A stretch of DNA of 64,000 bases from Gossypium raimondii. Its lineage: Eukaryota > Streptophyta > Magnoliopsida > Malvales > Malvaceae. Made by a program: the position numbers and the translations under genes. The stretch's first letter is position 1. Each line of letters starts with the position of its first letter. Location of the stretch: positions 41,891,192 to 41,955,191 of the forward strand of contig NC_068566.1 of NCBI RefSeq assembly GCF_025698545.1, in the 5' to 3' direction. Under the pieces are notes generated by a model. That model made no database searches. It was not told the DNA's origin and worked only from the letters and a program-made list of their open reading frames with translations. Shown piece after piece: positions 47,275-59,900 of the stretch.

Positions 47275-49423
47275 TCAATGTCTATACCGAGGATTCGATT
47301 GCCACATGGCGGTATTAACGATTCTGTACTGGATTCTTCCTTTCTCTAGCTTCCGGCAGCGGTTGTTGTTCTTCTGGCGGGGATTCTGGTTCTTCCGGTA
47401 CGGCATCTAGTTGACGGACTTAGGACGATGATCCACATTCAAAGAATAGTGTATGTGGAGGTGTTTGCATCACGAACGGCGACAGTGTTTGAAACTCATA
47501 CGTTGGTGGGGATTGGTAAAAAGGAGAGCTCCCCGACAACCCATCTTGCGATCCCTCGTGCGCCGCTGGCCTATACATCGGCGGTCCACTCGGCATAACA
47601 GGAAATGGAGCTGAACCGGGCATTTGGCTCTAACCTGCCATAGGACTCGGAATAGGATACATATAAGGGTTAGGAAACGCACCTGGCATCATCTGAAAAG
47701 GTGGTTGCCTAGGTATTATCGGTTGAACTGCTGCGTCGGGTGATTGTGTCGGTGCTCTCGTTGGGCCTGGTGATTGCATGGCCGCTGATGATGAGCCGGG
47801 TGAATGTCTGTGCCTCGTTGAAGGGCTGCCTTCGTCGTCTTGTCGTTTTGGATTTAGAGGCCCGCGCCTTTCCCTTTCGACACGTATTTGCCGCTGCCTC
47901 TCCTCTGGCGTCAATAAATACGGCTTGCCATGGATCCTAAACCATGGCATGTATTCTGGAACGCACGCTAACTCCGGAACGATGATTGGTTCCCGAGTAG
48001 GTATATATTCATATCGATCTTCCCACATTTCCATGTACTCGGACCAGTATCTCGTACAATCCATCTTCAATTGCCGAAGGTCGACTTTGTGTTGATCGTC
48101 AAACACCTCAGGATCCACGCGAATCGGTTGTCTACATCCAAACTGTCGTAGCACTCTGTCTGTCTGGTGCGGCTCCACGGTTGCGTAGTTGATCAACATG
48201 ACTTTCACTTGCCAAGCTTGTGGATTTTGTAAGAACTCTTCCGGGATTACTGCCCGAATTGCCGGATCCTCGTATGGTGTCCATTAAAACTATATGAACA
48301 TGATAGAAATATTAGTTATATACATAATACTAAATACTAAATACTATATATCAATCGACTAGCGAATGTATAGAAATATCTATTTTATTTAAAACTTACT
48401 TGTGCTTCCGACTGTTAGTCCAATAGAAGTCGTATATCTTCAAGAGAGGACGGTAATCGAGCATGACTTGTCGGATGGTTCCACCTAATTAAATAAATTT
48501 TTAGCATACTTTTATTTTTAAAAATCTACATAATAATTGTAAAATCTAATATAAAATTTACCTCGTTATGAGTGGAATGTATATGGGTGGTCCACTCGAA
48601 GACGTAGAAATGGAAAGCAAAATCGTGCCCACGACTGTAGTAGTGATAGGCAACCTCCGATTTTTGCTCTCCTCGGTCGCGTCACCCCGCACATCTCCCG
48701 ATATAACGTTGCCAAGACGGCAGACCCCCAACTCAATTCACCTGCTGCTCTAAAATCAACGAGTTTTAGCAGCCATATTAGATGTACGCGGCTCCGTGAT
48801 GTGTCAGGCATCAGATAACCTCCAATTAATTGAAGAATGTATGCCCGAGCATATCAGATTCTTTCAATTTCGGTTGAATCTTCATCCAGATCAGGGAATG
48901 TGTCAAGTAACCAGCCCATCTCGACCTTACCTCCCTCCATTTTTTTCGGAATAGTGCCCAAAAGCTCGTAGCACATCGCCCCCAATCACTAGATTGGGCA
49001 GACCCGGTGACTTGGTTCCCGTCCACCGGCAATCCTAATTGCAGACTGACATCTTCTAGAGTGATAGTGCACTCTCCACATGAAAGATGGAATGTGTGCG
49101 TCTCGAGTCTCCACCTCTCGATCAACGCATTGATTAGTTTCAGGTCCACCTTGCATCCCCGGCCTACCGTCGCCACGTGCCAAAAACCCGCTTCCCGCAG
49201 GTAGTTCTCTACCAACGGTGATGGAGTAGCATGCATATTCCGGATATTGCATTCCAATACCCAATCTACAGACTTTTATAATAAATGAAAAATTAATAAT
49301 TATCTAAAAATGCATAAATAAAAAATTCTTAAATAATATTTAAAAATTAAATTTAATACTTACCATTTTCACTTGTTCCACCAATATGTGATGCTTATCA
49401 AGACGAGTCAATTCTCCTACCAT
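47275..49423 (-). pseudogene. Plant mobile domain protein (MAIN/'phosphatase 7 long form'-like), decayed
   Basis: A possible first exon begins 'MVGELTRLDKHHI' (49423-49364, donor at 49363). The main exon reads 'PSPLVENYLREAGFWHV', 'KLINALIERWRLETHTFHL' and 'CTITLEDVSLQLGLPVDG', the hallmark start of the aminotransferase-like plant mobile domain (PF10536), then, after frame changes, 'VHLIWLLKLVDFRAAGELSW' and 'LYREMCGVTRP'. Downstream exons give 'LINYATVEPHQTDRVLRQFG', 'ACVPEYMPWFRIHGKPYL' and a Pro/Ser/Gln-rich tail. Lesions: frameshifts near 48985 and 48830, a probable TAA near 48283 and TAG at 47630-47632. Cellular PMD proteins (MAIN, MAIL1) act in meristem maintenance and silencing; TE-borne copies are known, of unsettled role. 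It lies inside the MULE, convergent with its transposase. No phosphatase domain is present despite the common database name. Confidence 0.82.
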
Positions 49424-49699
49424 TCTTTGAAATCGTACAAATTTTTACAGTTTAAAAATTTTAAAAATATTTTAAAATTATTTAAAAAGGGAGTTAAGAG
49501 AAACTTAAGAGGAACTTGAGAGAAAATTGAAATTAAATATGGATTTAAGAGAATTTTTGAAGGAAATTGAGAGGAAATTTGAGAGAGGATTAGTTTGTGA
49601 AAAAAAAAAGGGTGGAGGTATTTATAGTTTTTTTTTACCGTTGGGGGGGCAACTGTAAAATTTTTGACCGTTAGAGCACTGTTCACGCACGGGGCAAGT

Positions 49700-49855
49700 C
49701 GCGGCCACGTCAGCACGATTTCCTGGCGCGTTCCCTGACATCGCGCTGACGTGGACGCGATTTTTCAGAAAATGGACCATTCCGGTAAATAATTAAATAA
49801 TGGGCCCATTTCGGTAATTTTTTTTAAAAAAAGGGCTTTTTTCTATAAATTGCCC
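49700..49855 (-). repeat. Right TIR of the 7-kb MULE
   Basis: Inverted copy of 42827-42980, ending TGCCC at 49855, followed by A(T7)A. Confidence 0.88.
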
Positions 49856-51360
49856 AATTTTTTAATGTTGTTGGTGTGACAACTTGCATGGTAGTATATG
49901 TGCACATCATATTAACATAATATAATTTGTCTTATATGTTATGTCAACAAATAATTTAAAATTATAAAAATAAAACATCAAAATCAAAATTAAAAAATAT
50001 AAAAATTCATGAAGATTAAAAAAAAATAGAATACACATAAATTGTCATGTAAGATTAAACAAATAATTTAACACCTTGCTTAAAAAATTAACATTTTAAT
50101 TAATATTCTTATGAAAAAAATTCATTTTTACTTTTTTTTCAAAAGATTAATTAATTTTGACTTTTTTTTTTTAAAGAGTGAAGGATAAATTTAGACTTTT
50201 GATAGCAATATTAACTTGGAGAGAAATCTGAGAGACTATTTTTTTTCCAATACTCTCTCGGTTTTCTCTCAGTTTAGAAAACAATGAGATACTTTTCGTG
50301 GCTTCAAATTGGCAAACAAGCTTCCTTTCCATGTTTAAATCTCATAACATTAACTGTTGTTGATTACAGGCTGATAGCAAAAGATGGATTAGCATAATGC
50401 AAAGTTGTACTAAACTCATATGGAAGCTTTAATCAGCGTTTGATGATGTCAGAATTCTCCTTTAGACATCAACCATCAAACAATAGAATGCTTAATAAAG
50501 AGAAGAGACAATGGGCTTCCAATGCATCCAGAACCTTCATCAGTTTCTCTTGACCTTAAAATTGAAAAACAAAGGTCAAGATAGAAAGAAAAAAAATTGA
50601 AAAAACAAGCCATGCTCTAAGCAAAAACGTGAAAAAATTCCAGAAAGTAGTAGGAATTTAAGCCATCCGCATCACAACAGCCGAAGGCAATAGAAAAAGA
50701 TAGACGGGAGGGGGAGGCATAATCTCAAAAGATGGGGAGAGAAAAAGATAGGATGACCAACGAAAGTCAACACAAAAGCTAACTGCGATTATAGTGAAAA
50801 GAGAAGTTTGGAATTGGAACCTACTGGAATTTTGAAGATTGGCCGCTCCTCCTATCATATTGTTGTGCATGGGTAAGATGTCATCGTGACATCAATATTA
50901 TAAAATCGAGTTGGTGAGACCAGCAAATTCTGACTTAATCATCGAACCGTTGATTCAACAATTATAAAATAAAAGAAGTGAAGAAATTTAAAATTTTTTA
51001 TTTACTAAGAATATTTACTTAATTTCTTTTTAGAATATTATTTAATTAATTTGATAAAAAAAGAGGATATTTACTTAGTTAATTAAATTTAACTATGAAA
51101 TCAGATTTAATAAATAAAATTTGAACCAATTTCTAAAAGCATCCAACATGGGTCCGAAGTAAACTTTTATACTAATTTCAAATTTCCGTCTTGCCTTTGA
51201 TTTCGAGTCAAATTGGTCACCTTCGTGTTGCCTACTCGTGACTGTAACAATTTTACTTCAAGACGATAAAGGTAGTGCATCCCAGTCCCACACATGTACA
51301 ACAACCCATACTCGTCGCACCGTGTTTCCGTGTTTCATCGGACGGTCCCATTTAAACGCC
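49856..51360. other. Intergenic spacer between the MULE and the ACR9-like gene
   Basis: AT-rich up to about 50230. 50240-50900 is less AT-rich, with purine-rich stretches on the plus strand, but has no recognisable gene. 50950-51150 is AT-rich again. Nothing further is supported. Confidence 0.45.
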
Positions 51361-51589
51361 ACAGTAAATCCGCCACGTGTCTCTAAAACCTCCCACACTA
51401 TTCTCGACGCTGGGTTGGTCTGTCCCTAAATAGGAACCGTCACACTCACAGCGACCTTCCCCGTTGCCTCCTTACAGTTATTTTATCATCCTTCCAAAAA
51501 AAAAAAAACAAAGAAAAAAGAAAATTGGAAAAGCCTGATAAAAAAAGAAAAGCTCTAACATCGGAGATCGATCTGGCATTGTCGCCGGT
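51361..51589 (+). promoter_or_regulatory. Proximal promoter/leader of the ACR9-like gene
   Basis: G-box CACGTG at 51374-51379, about 215 bp before the start codon; possible TATA-like 'taaata' near 51427. A purine-rich leader with a long A-run (51497-51509) precedes the start. G-boxes bind bZIP and bHLH factors (light, ABA); the regulatory role is inferred. Confidence 0.5.
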
Positions 51590-54500
51590 ATGGGAGTGCC
51601 GAGCGACGACGCCGTTTTGATCCAGAAAGGAAACAAGCAAGGAGAGCCTCATGTAATCACCGTTAATTGTCCTGATAAGCACGGCCTAGGATGCGATATT
51701 TGCCATATAATTCTCGATTTCGGTCTTTACATCGCCAAAGGAGGTGAGTTCTTTTAGATTTGGCGTTGTTTGAAATTATGAATGGTTATTCACTGGTTTA
51801 GTTTTTGAAACTTTGATATGAACTGAAACCTGGTGTTTTCTGGTTGAGGTATGTTTTTTAATAGTTATAATTTTCTGGTCGCAGATGTTTCAACGGATGG
51901 AATTTGGTGCTATATGGTGTTTTGGGTGGTTCCTCATTCGAGCTCACCTGTTGTGAGGTGGCCAAGCTTGAAGAACCGCCTTCAATCCTTATGTCCTTCT
52001 TGTTCGGTGACATTTTACTTGAATGATCAACCTTCCAACTCCCTGGCTTCTCCGGTTTACTTGTTGAAGTTCTTTTGCCTTGACCGGAAAGGATTGCTAC
52101 ATGGTAAGCATGATTCCAAGTAAATGTTCCTTAATTTGTGTTAGGTTGCGAATTAGGCATAGTATTTAGGAAATAAGTCTGAGAATGGATTTGGATTCTA
52201 TTACTTTATTAAGTTAAACAAATTATTGTGAGCAAAATTTTAGAAATGAATCAATGTCTAAGAAAGTGTTTTCAATTCGTTTATGTTCAGGATCAAGTTT
52301 GTTTGTAAGATCGTTTATAGATTAACTAAAAACTCATTCAACATTGATGCCTTTACAACCCCTGATAAATGTGGATGTGTGTGTTCTTTCATGTGTGGTT
52401 AGGTGTGCAATGTGCATAGTTCAATCTACTGTGGCTGTTATTTTGCTATAGTTGAATCTAATTCGGATTCTATTACATTATTAGGTTAAACTATTTATTT
52501 TGAATAAAAATTAGAAATGAATCCATGTTAAAGAAAGTGTGTTTATGCTCACAAACAAGCTCATTTATAAGATTGTTTATAGATTAGCTAAAAGCTCATT
52601 CTAGATTGATTCCTTTACAGCCCTAATTAATGTGTGGATGTGTGTTCTTTCACGTGTGGGTAGGTGTGTTACATGCATAGTTGAATCTAATGTGGTTGGT
52701 ACCTTGCTTTAGATGTTACACAGGTTCTCTGTGAGCTTGAGCTCACAATTCAAAAGGTTAAAGTTACAACAACCCCAGATGGCAGAGTCCTCGACCTCTT
52801 CTTTATAACTGATAACATGTAAGATTCTTTTTTGATATGCTTGCACCGCTTTTGTCTTTTTCGTTTATAACTGATAACATATAAGGTATATTCGCATGTT
52901 TAATAGCAGTTTTATGTAGTTCACGAGTTTTTATTGTTTTTTGAATTTTCTTTTTTCTGTTTGATACGTTGACGTATTTAGGTCTAGCATTTAAATGTTG
53001 TACTGACGGTATAATTTTGGGGGACCACTTCTCAGTTATCAAGTTGTCCACTTGTAATGAAAATGAAATATTTGTCTTGAAGTTCATGGTTTTCTTTGGC
53101 TTTAATCATCTTGTTTTACCTTTCTCTATGCTTTTTACTTGCCATGGGAAAGAAATTATTTGATCCAAACACCTGTTGTTCTTGATCCCCAGTTCTGTGA
53201 GATTTGAGTGTATTTCTTCATTGAAGATTGAAAATAACAAAGTATGTATTGTCTATTGATGATTGAACTGTTATTTGAGATGTTTAGAGCTTATTGACGA
53301 GTTGTGATCAGAAACTGTGTAATTGTATTAATTATGACCAAGTGGTCAAAGGAATAAAGTATTGAATGGCTTGGTTATTGATCTCAATTTTCTCTCAACA
53401 TGGTCAGGGAGCTTTTACACACCGAAGAACGGCAACATCACTTATGTAAACAATTAGATGCCGTGTTGGGTGATTCATGCATCAGTTGTAAACTCAGGTT
53501 GGCTGGTCCAGAGTATGACTGTCATCATGGTATCTCATCTCTTTCTCCTGCTGTAGCAGAAGAGTTATTTCTTTTTGTGCTATCCGATAAAGAGACTCGT
53601 TCGCAAGCTCTTAGCTCAGATATGACAGAATTGAAGAAAGCAAATGTGGTAGTAGATAATTCATTGAGCCCAGCTCATACATTACTTCAAATACATTGTG
53701 TTGATCACAAAAGTCTTCTCTACGATATCTTGAGAACTTTGAAAGACTGCAATATCAAGGTATTCTGTATTCTGCTCATGAAGTTAGTTTCTATTGTATT
53801 GCACTAAAATTTGCATGTCCGGTTATGTTGCATAGCTCCTACAACATCTCACAGATTGAAGATGTCACATTGCTGAGTTCATATTTTTGCAAAATTTACA
53901 TGATTGGGGTTTGAAGCAGTTTCACCTCTACCTTTTCAATGCTTGTCCTTAGAACTTTTCATTCTCCAAATTGAAATGGAAAACACCAATGATTTGTCTG
54001 TTAAGAGATTGACAGTCAGTAATTCTATATATTTCCTTAGATTAGACCTGCCATTGAGTTGATGGATTCCCTTGAACCATAATTATGATGTGTAGTGTTA
54101 CTCAACTGTTTCTGAAGGTTCTCCGTCGGCTTGTTTTCTTTAGCCACTGAATTGCCTCTTCTTGGATCAAGGTGCTCTTGATTGAAACAACTTTGAATGT
54201 CTAACTGATTGATGCATCTCCTCCTTTCTTCCTCTTTGGCTCCTGCATGAATTTTCAACTTTGCTGATATATGCTATTTTGTTTTGTTTTTCTCAGATAG
54301 CTTTTGGCCGGTTCTCACCAAATTCCAAAGGCTACCGTGATTTGGACCTCTTTATTCAGCAAAAGGATGGCAAAAAGTTTGTGGATCCTGAGAAGCAAAA
54401 TGGGCTATGCTCTCGTTTGAAGGTGGAAATGCTTCACCCATTGCGTGTCATCATCGCAAACCGGGGGCCTGATACAGAACTTCTGGTTGCTAATCCAGTT

Positions 54501-54964
54501 GAGTTATCTGGAAAGGGGAGACCAAGAGTTTTCTATGATGTTACACTAGCTTTAAAGGCTCTTGGAATTTGCATATTTTCGGTAAGCAATCATTTCAGCA
54601 CCGAAAATGATTTGAAGCCCATAAATAGATTGTAACTTACTGCAAAATTGCTATGATATAACATAACAGAAGGATAACAATGATACAACAATGCTTGGTA
54701 TTTCAAACTCAAAGGTTTAGCTTGTATTTCCATTGTTTAATACCAATATAATAGCATGGTTGGCATCCAGATCATGGCTTTAACCTTCCATTAACCATTT
54801 GTTTTGTCGGTTTTTAGGCTGAAATTGGAAGATATTCGAGTTCAGATCGAGAATGGGAAGTCTACAGATTCCTTTTGGATGAGAACTGCGGATTCCAATT
54901 ATCGAGTACGTTAGCTAGAAATCAGATTGTAGATAGAGTTAGAAGAATGCTGATGGGTTGGTGA
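51590..54964 (+). CDS. ACR9: ACT domain-repeat protein, ACR9-like
   Basis: Six exons: 51590-51743, 51885-52103, 52713-52818, 53408-53759, 54297-54581, 54818-54964. All introns are GT-AG, and the joined frame is 1,263 nt (420 residues plus stop). ACR proteins are plant-specific, with several ACT domains that in other proteins bind amino acids; ACR members are thought to act as amino-acid sensors or regulators. Visible ACT starts: 'VITVNCPDKHGLGCDICHII' (residues about 20-40), 'VYLLKFFCLDRKGLL' (about 110-125), 'TLLQIHCVDHKSLLYDI' (about 250) and 'TELLVANPVELSGKGRPRVF' with 'DVTLALKALGICIFSAEIG' (about 340-375). The C-terminus is 'VDRVRRMLMGW'. Length and motifs fit Arabidopsis ACR9 (ACR10 is the closest alternative). 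No lesions are seen, so it is probably functional. Confidence 0.93.
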
Positions 54965-56340
54965 GTGCAGTCAATCTTCTTTGTACATGTCTTATGAGTC
55001 CCTCCATAACTAAGATGTTATTTTCTCCTGGTTTCTACTATTGAGCTTTAATAATCTCCGAGTCTTGATTCACCCGGCCTCCCTTGCAATGCACTGAATA
55101 CTCCAATTACATCTCAATGCATTCGGCTTGTATTCTTAAAATGAACCTTCGTTTTATAATATTTTTTTTGCTAAAATATAAACTAAAAATTTTAAAAATT
55201 ACAATATGATCTTTGTACTCTTCATATATTTAGAATTTAATATTCATACTTTTACTTTTAGGAATTTAGTCCTCTACTTTTCGAATTTAAAATTCAGGTC
55301 CATTTGTTAACATTGTTAAAATTTTCTACTAAAGTTGTTGGTACGATGATTTGAAATTAAAAAAAAATACTTACTTGATATCTATATAACAGAAAAAAAT
55401 GACATTGTAATGTATCTAAATTCAACAAAAAATTTAACGGTGTTAGCAATTTTTAAATTCACATTAGCATTTGAGTCAAAATAAAGTTTTTAGATTAAAT
55501 AATGATGCTATAAAAATTAAGATATTAAATTATACCAAAATTAAAATATAAAGGTAAAATCTCAAATTTGAGTAAAATATAGGATAAAAATTAAAATTTA
55601 ATTACTTTTATATAATCTAAAAATTAGAAGAATTAGAATTGAAATTTAGCCAATATTTTATTTGTAAAAAAGAAAAAACCAATGGCATGGACAAGTGTCA
55701 TGAAGGAAGGCATTAAAATTGTGGGAATTTTGAATTTGTGTAACCTGTATGTATACATAAGATTTCATTAATGTATTTTTTACTAGAGAGGACAATAGTT
55801 TAATTAATTTTTAATATATACAATTAAATCCAACAAAATTAAAATCCAATTTTGCACATATAATTGTACAAGATCAAAATTTACTAATTATATTTAATAA
55901 AATTTACTAATTATATTTAATAAAATTTATGTATAATTTTGAGACTTGAATTTGTTGTCTACCTAATTATCAGTTGAACTAATTTGAATCAAGGCAATTC
56001 AAGTTTTAAACTCTTCAAGCCTTCCGATTCAAGTCAATTTCGATGTTAAAGGTAAACTTTTGATTTGAACCAATTTCAAATTTTAATCATTTTGAATTCA
56101 TGTTGTTATGTTTTGAGATTCAAAAATTATTTCGAGAAGGTTACAATTATAAATATATAATAATTATAAAGACAATACTAATATAAATTTGAATTATTTT
56201 TTTTTGAATCTCATCGGTTTAACTCATTTTGGATTATTGTTAATGTTATTTTATTCTAAAAATATTGAAAATTAATTCTTATAATGCCATAGCATAAAAG
56301 TGGAAGAAAACTACAGATTTTACACGTATAAGAAAATGTT
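54965..56340. other. Intergenic, AT-rich
   Basis: The first 150-200 bp are the likely 3' UTR of the ACR9-like gene. 55150-55650 resembles a non-coding dispersed repeat ('ggaatttagtcctctac', 'ttaacattgttaaaattttc'), but no termini could be fixed. No gene. Confidence 0.45.
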
Positions 56341-56919
56341 TAATTTTATAACACGTGGCTCAATGGATTAAAAGCAACTGCTTTCCAATTCTCCATTCTC
56401 GGGTGACTCTATCCAGTCCCATACTTAGGCCACTCAAACTCTCATCCTACGAAACAGCCACGTGGAACATGAAATCATACGTGGGAAATGTTAAAACGTA
56501 CCAGCAAGCACCCCATAAAAAATTGTCTCTACCACCATTCTCCCCCTCTTTGGCTTTCCTCTCAACAAAGCTTTTCCCCTCTAATCTTCCACGCTGTTGC
56601 TTCTCTCTCACGCCATATATGCTCATGCTTACCTTCCACATTCCGCCATTAATTTATTTAAAAAGTTATATTTTATAGTAAATAATTATTATGAAATTCA
56701 CCGCCTTCTGTACCTTTTGACGGTAAAAGGTCAAAACGGCCGCTGCCATTCGCATCGAAGATAGTACTTCTGTTGGGAGCGAATAGGCCGGAAACGAAAA
56801 TATAAGAACTATTTGATTGGATCAATTTCAAATTTGATTTCAAAATTCCTCTTTGTCGAATGATAGATTTTAATTTCCTTCTTCTCCTGTTGAGATCTTA
56901 ACATAAAAGGTAAAATAAA
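56341..56919 (+). promoter_or_regulatory. Promoter region with a cluster of ACGT-core boxes
   Basis: CACGTG at 56352-56357, the fully palindromic CCACGTGG at 56458-56465 and ACGTGG at 56479-56484, all 435-570 bp before the start codon of the next gene. Such clusters are typical G-box/ABRE modules for bZIP factors. A leader with 'cctccttct'-type pyrimidine tracts follows. Function is inferred. Confidence 0.5.
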
Positions 56920-59900
56920 ATGCAGCAACAAGAAGCTTCTTCAAGGCCTCAAAGCTCCGCTTATCTCAACAAGCTCTCCCTAGAAATCGAGAAAAAGCTT
57001 CAGCGGGTTCGTTTTTTCTCTTATTTTTATTTTTGTTTCTCGATATGATAAAAGGAAAAGCGGAATTTTTATTTTTTTTACGTTTTCAAATCAATCTTTT
57101 AATTTGTTTTTGTTGTTTTTTCTCGAAAAAGGAGTATATTAGGTTTAGATTTAACGTTTTAGGTAATGATTGAGTATTTACTAGCGTCTGGACTCTGTAA
57201 AGTCTTCTAATTTTATTTTATTGTTTCTGCTAAGCGCTGGATCCAAAAAGTAATAAAAGCACTTCTTTTTCTACGTTTAAGAGCTTATTGATCGATGTAT
57301 GTTCAAATTGATTGCAGGCATTAGCGTCTTCATCTTATATGATGAGAGGAAAACCGAATTTGTTTAAGATTTTTTTTTAAAAACAATCTTTTTAATTTCT
57401 TTTCGTTTTTTTTCTCGTAAAAGGGATATATTAGGTTTAAGGTTTAACATTTTTTAGGTAATGGTTTGAGTATTTTCTAGCGTCTCTGGACCCTGGGAAG
57501 TCTCATATTAATTACATCGTTTCTGCTAATCATTTGATCCAAACTCAAAAGTAATAAAAGCACTTATTCTGCGTTTAGGAATTTCTTGATCGATGTATGT
57601 TCAAATTTATTGCAGGCATTAGCGTCTCCAACTCAGAGACGCAACTTATTACAAGAACTATTTGCAGATATAGCTTTGGAAGTCGATGATCGAGCCAAAG
57701 GTTAGCTAAGATCTCTAATTCATTCTAATTGTTTGGCTTTTCATATTAAAAATTACATTAATCAAATAGATATTTTTCAAGTTTTCGTGCCTTTGTAATT
57801 CTTTTTATCGGATGGAAATTTAATGTTCAGTTATGTGTGATTTTGTTGGAGACTTAAAACAGATATAATCCTAAGTAGAGACGAAGATGCAATAACTCCT
57901 GCCGAGTATGGTGCTAATGGTCGATTATGCTTTTACGATGTCCTTGCGGATTACTATATTCGATCCCCTGATAGCGGAAAGCCAATCCTTGATCTGATTG
58001 TGCAACTATGGAGCCAATCATTCGCATCTCACATTTTTTCCCTTTTATTCCATAAATGGGTAAGCAATCTCATGATTAGTTTGTAGTCCTTTTTGTCCTT
58101 CATCATGAAATTCCTCTTTCCAGATTTTTTTCTTGCTGCAGTAGTAATTCACGTTTATGAGTTCTTCTCTAGAGAAAATCATTTTCTTGTGAACCATTTC
58201 TAATCAAGTTAAAAGATATAAAATTCAGCTTAGCTTTCCCCAAATTTTAATCTGATTGCCCTGTGAGTGGAACTCAAATTTCTTCCCTCCTTCCGGACTG
58301 CTCTGCTTGAATGATGGTAGTTTAATGGGAATATAAATTTTTTGGCTGTTGCTGCTGTTTATTTCTGGTGCTATCAACTGTGTGGATGGTTGGTGGCTTG
58401 GCAAGGTATAATTTGGAGTCTCCCAAAACTGGATGAAGTGACAAAGCAAAAAAAAGAGATGTGAACTTGATTTTTGCCTTAAAATTATAGTCTAGTTCCT
58501 GCTGTTTTTCCCTTCTTACACATGGTTCCTGGTTACCGTAGCTAATTTCAATTGGAATTTTGATGCATATTCCTAATATGAAAGTGTCTGTATCATGGGT
58601 TCTCTAGATCAAAATAACCACAAATGATCTACATTGGTTCTCTGGATCACAATGAGCACAAAAAATCTTTGTATGTATCATGTCTAGTGATGCTAGGTAA
58701 TGGATAATTATCGCTTCTACTAGCAGTTAAGATATCTTGGCATTCTTGACTGAAAAAATTTTGTTTTGATCAGTGAATAATCTTTTGATTCTCTTTCCAT
58801 GAAGTTCTTTATATTGAACAATAGATTTTTTCTGCAGTTATTTGAAGTTCAACTGGATAATGCAGAGGTACAACTTCGTTATTCCTCTGCACTTGTTCAG
58901 GGTGCAACAAATGTTTTCTGGTATGAACACAAATTGGTACTGCTTGTGTGGGATTTTGTCACGTTGCCAAATGCCAATAGCTTTTGAATTTGGATGACCA
59001 TATTGCCTTTATGATGGTCATGCTTGTTGAAAAAGTGGCATCACTTACATCCTGGTAACGTAATTAACTTACTTTGTGTTTGTGTGCAGGATGGATATAC
59101 AATCAAATACAAGGTGTTTCCAGTCTCTCTTTCAGGTAAAAGCAAAAAGAAGCACATTGCTGTTTGAAATGCATGTTTCTTTTTGTTTTTTTTTTTTGGA
59201 GAATCCATCTATCAATACTTCTCTTCTTCTGTGAACTCAGTACCTCCTTGACGGAGTCACATTGGAGTCGACACGGTTAAAAAAAATTCCAATACAGGTA
59301 AAATATTTTTGCTTTGTCTTGTGTTTTGGTATATCTGAAAGAAGATAGTACCAAGTTCTGGATCTTTGTGTAATTGCCCTTTTCCGATCAGGATTCCTTA
59401 GTGGCATTTATCTTCTAAAAATATATTTTGTGATTTCAGGCCCAGCGAGATCTTTATCTTCTACTTTCAAGGTTCATATTCTTTTACAACTCAGGTTGGA
59501 TTATTCCTCCCTTTGGATCCTTATTTTGAAAAATAATTTGCATGTAGGGATTCCTTTTATGATGTTTTATTATATGCAGTTGAAAAAATTGAAAGCTTCC
59601 TAAAGCAATGCCCCGTGTTTCCAAATTCTTTCCTGATTGGTGGACCAGCAGATATACTTGTTATTGAACTAGCCGACCAGGTAACTTTATGTTTCGATGA
59701 TAAGTATACATATTAATGATCTTGTTTAACATTACCACCTTAACTGAAAGCCATTGCTATGATCCACACGTTGACATATCAGAAAATTTCTTTTGCCAGC
59801 TTCAAAAATTAAAGGTTGAGCCGGTCTTACTGCATTATCTTTCGCAGGTTAAGATTCTCCGAGGTATTAGTTATTACCATCAACTTCTTCTAAGGTTAGG

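Larger units (their letters stand above)
42827..49855 (+). mobile_element. MULE (7,029 bp) with MuDR-like transposase and plant mobile domain gene
   Basis: Left tip GGGCATTTTACC and minus-strand right tip GGGCAATTTATAG lead into long TIRs sharing 'aaattaccgaaatgggccca' and 'aaatcgcgtccacgtcagcg'. Flanks are A(T6)A on the left and A(T7)A on the right, a 9-bp target duplication with one T of slippage. The plus strand carries the transposase gene (43413-46287); the minus strand carries a plant mobile domain gene (about 47275-49423). They converge on a TTAGGGTTTTTAA-rich minisatellite. Both genes have nonsense and frameshift lesions, so this copy is probably dead. Confidence 0.88.

Noticed and set aside
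47275..49423. Serine/threonine phosphatase gene
   Set aside because: The common database name is misleading; only a plant mobile domain and a Pro-rich tail are seen, without any phosphatase motif.
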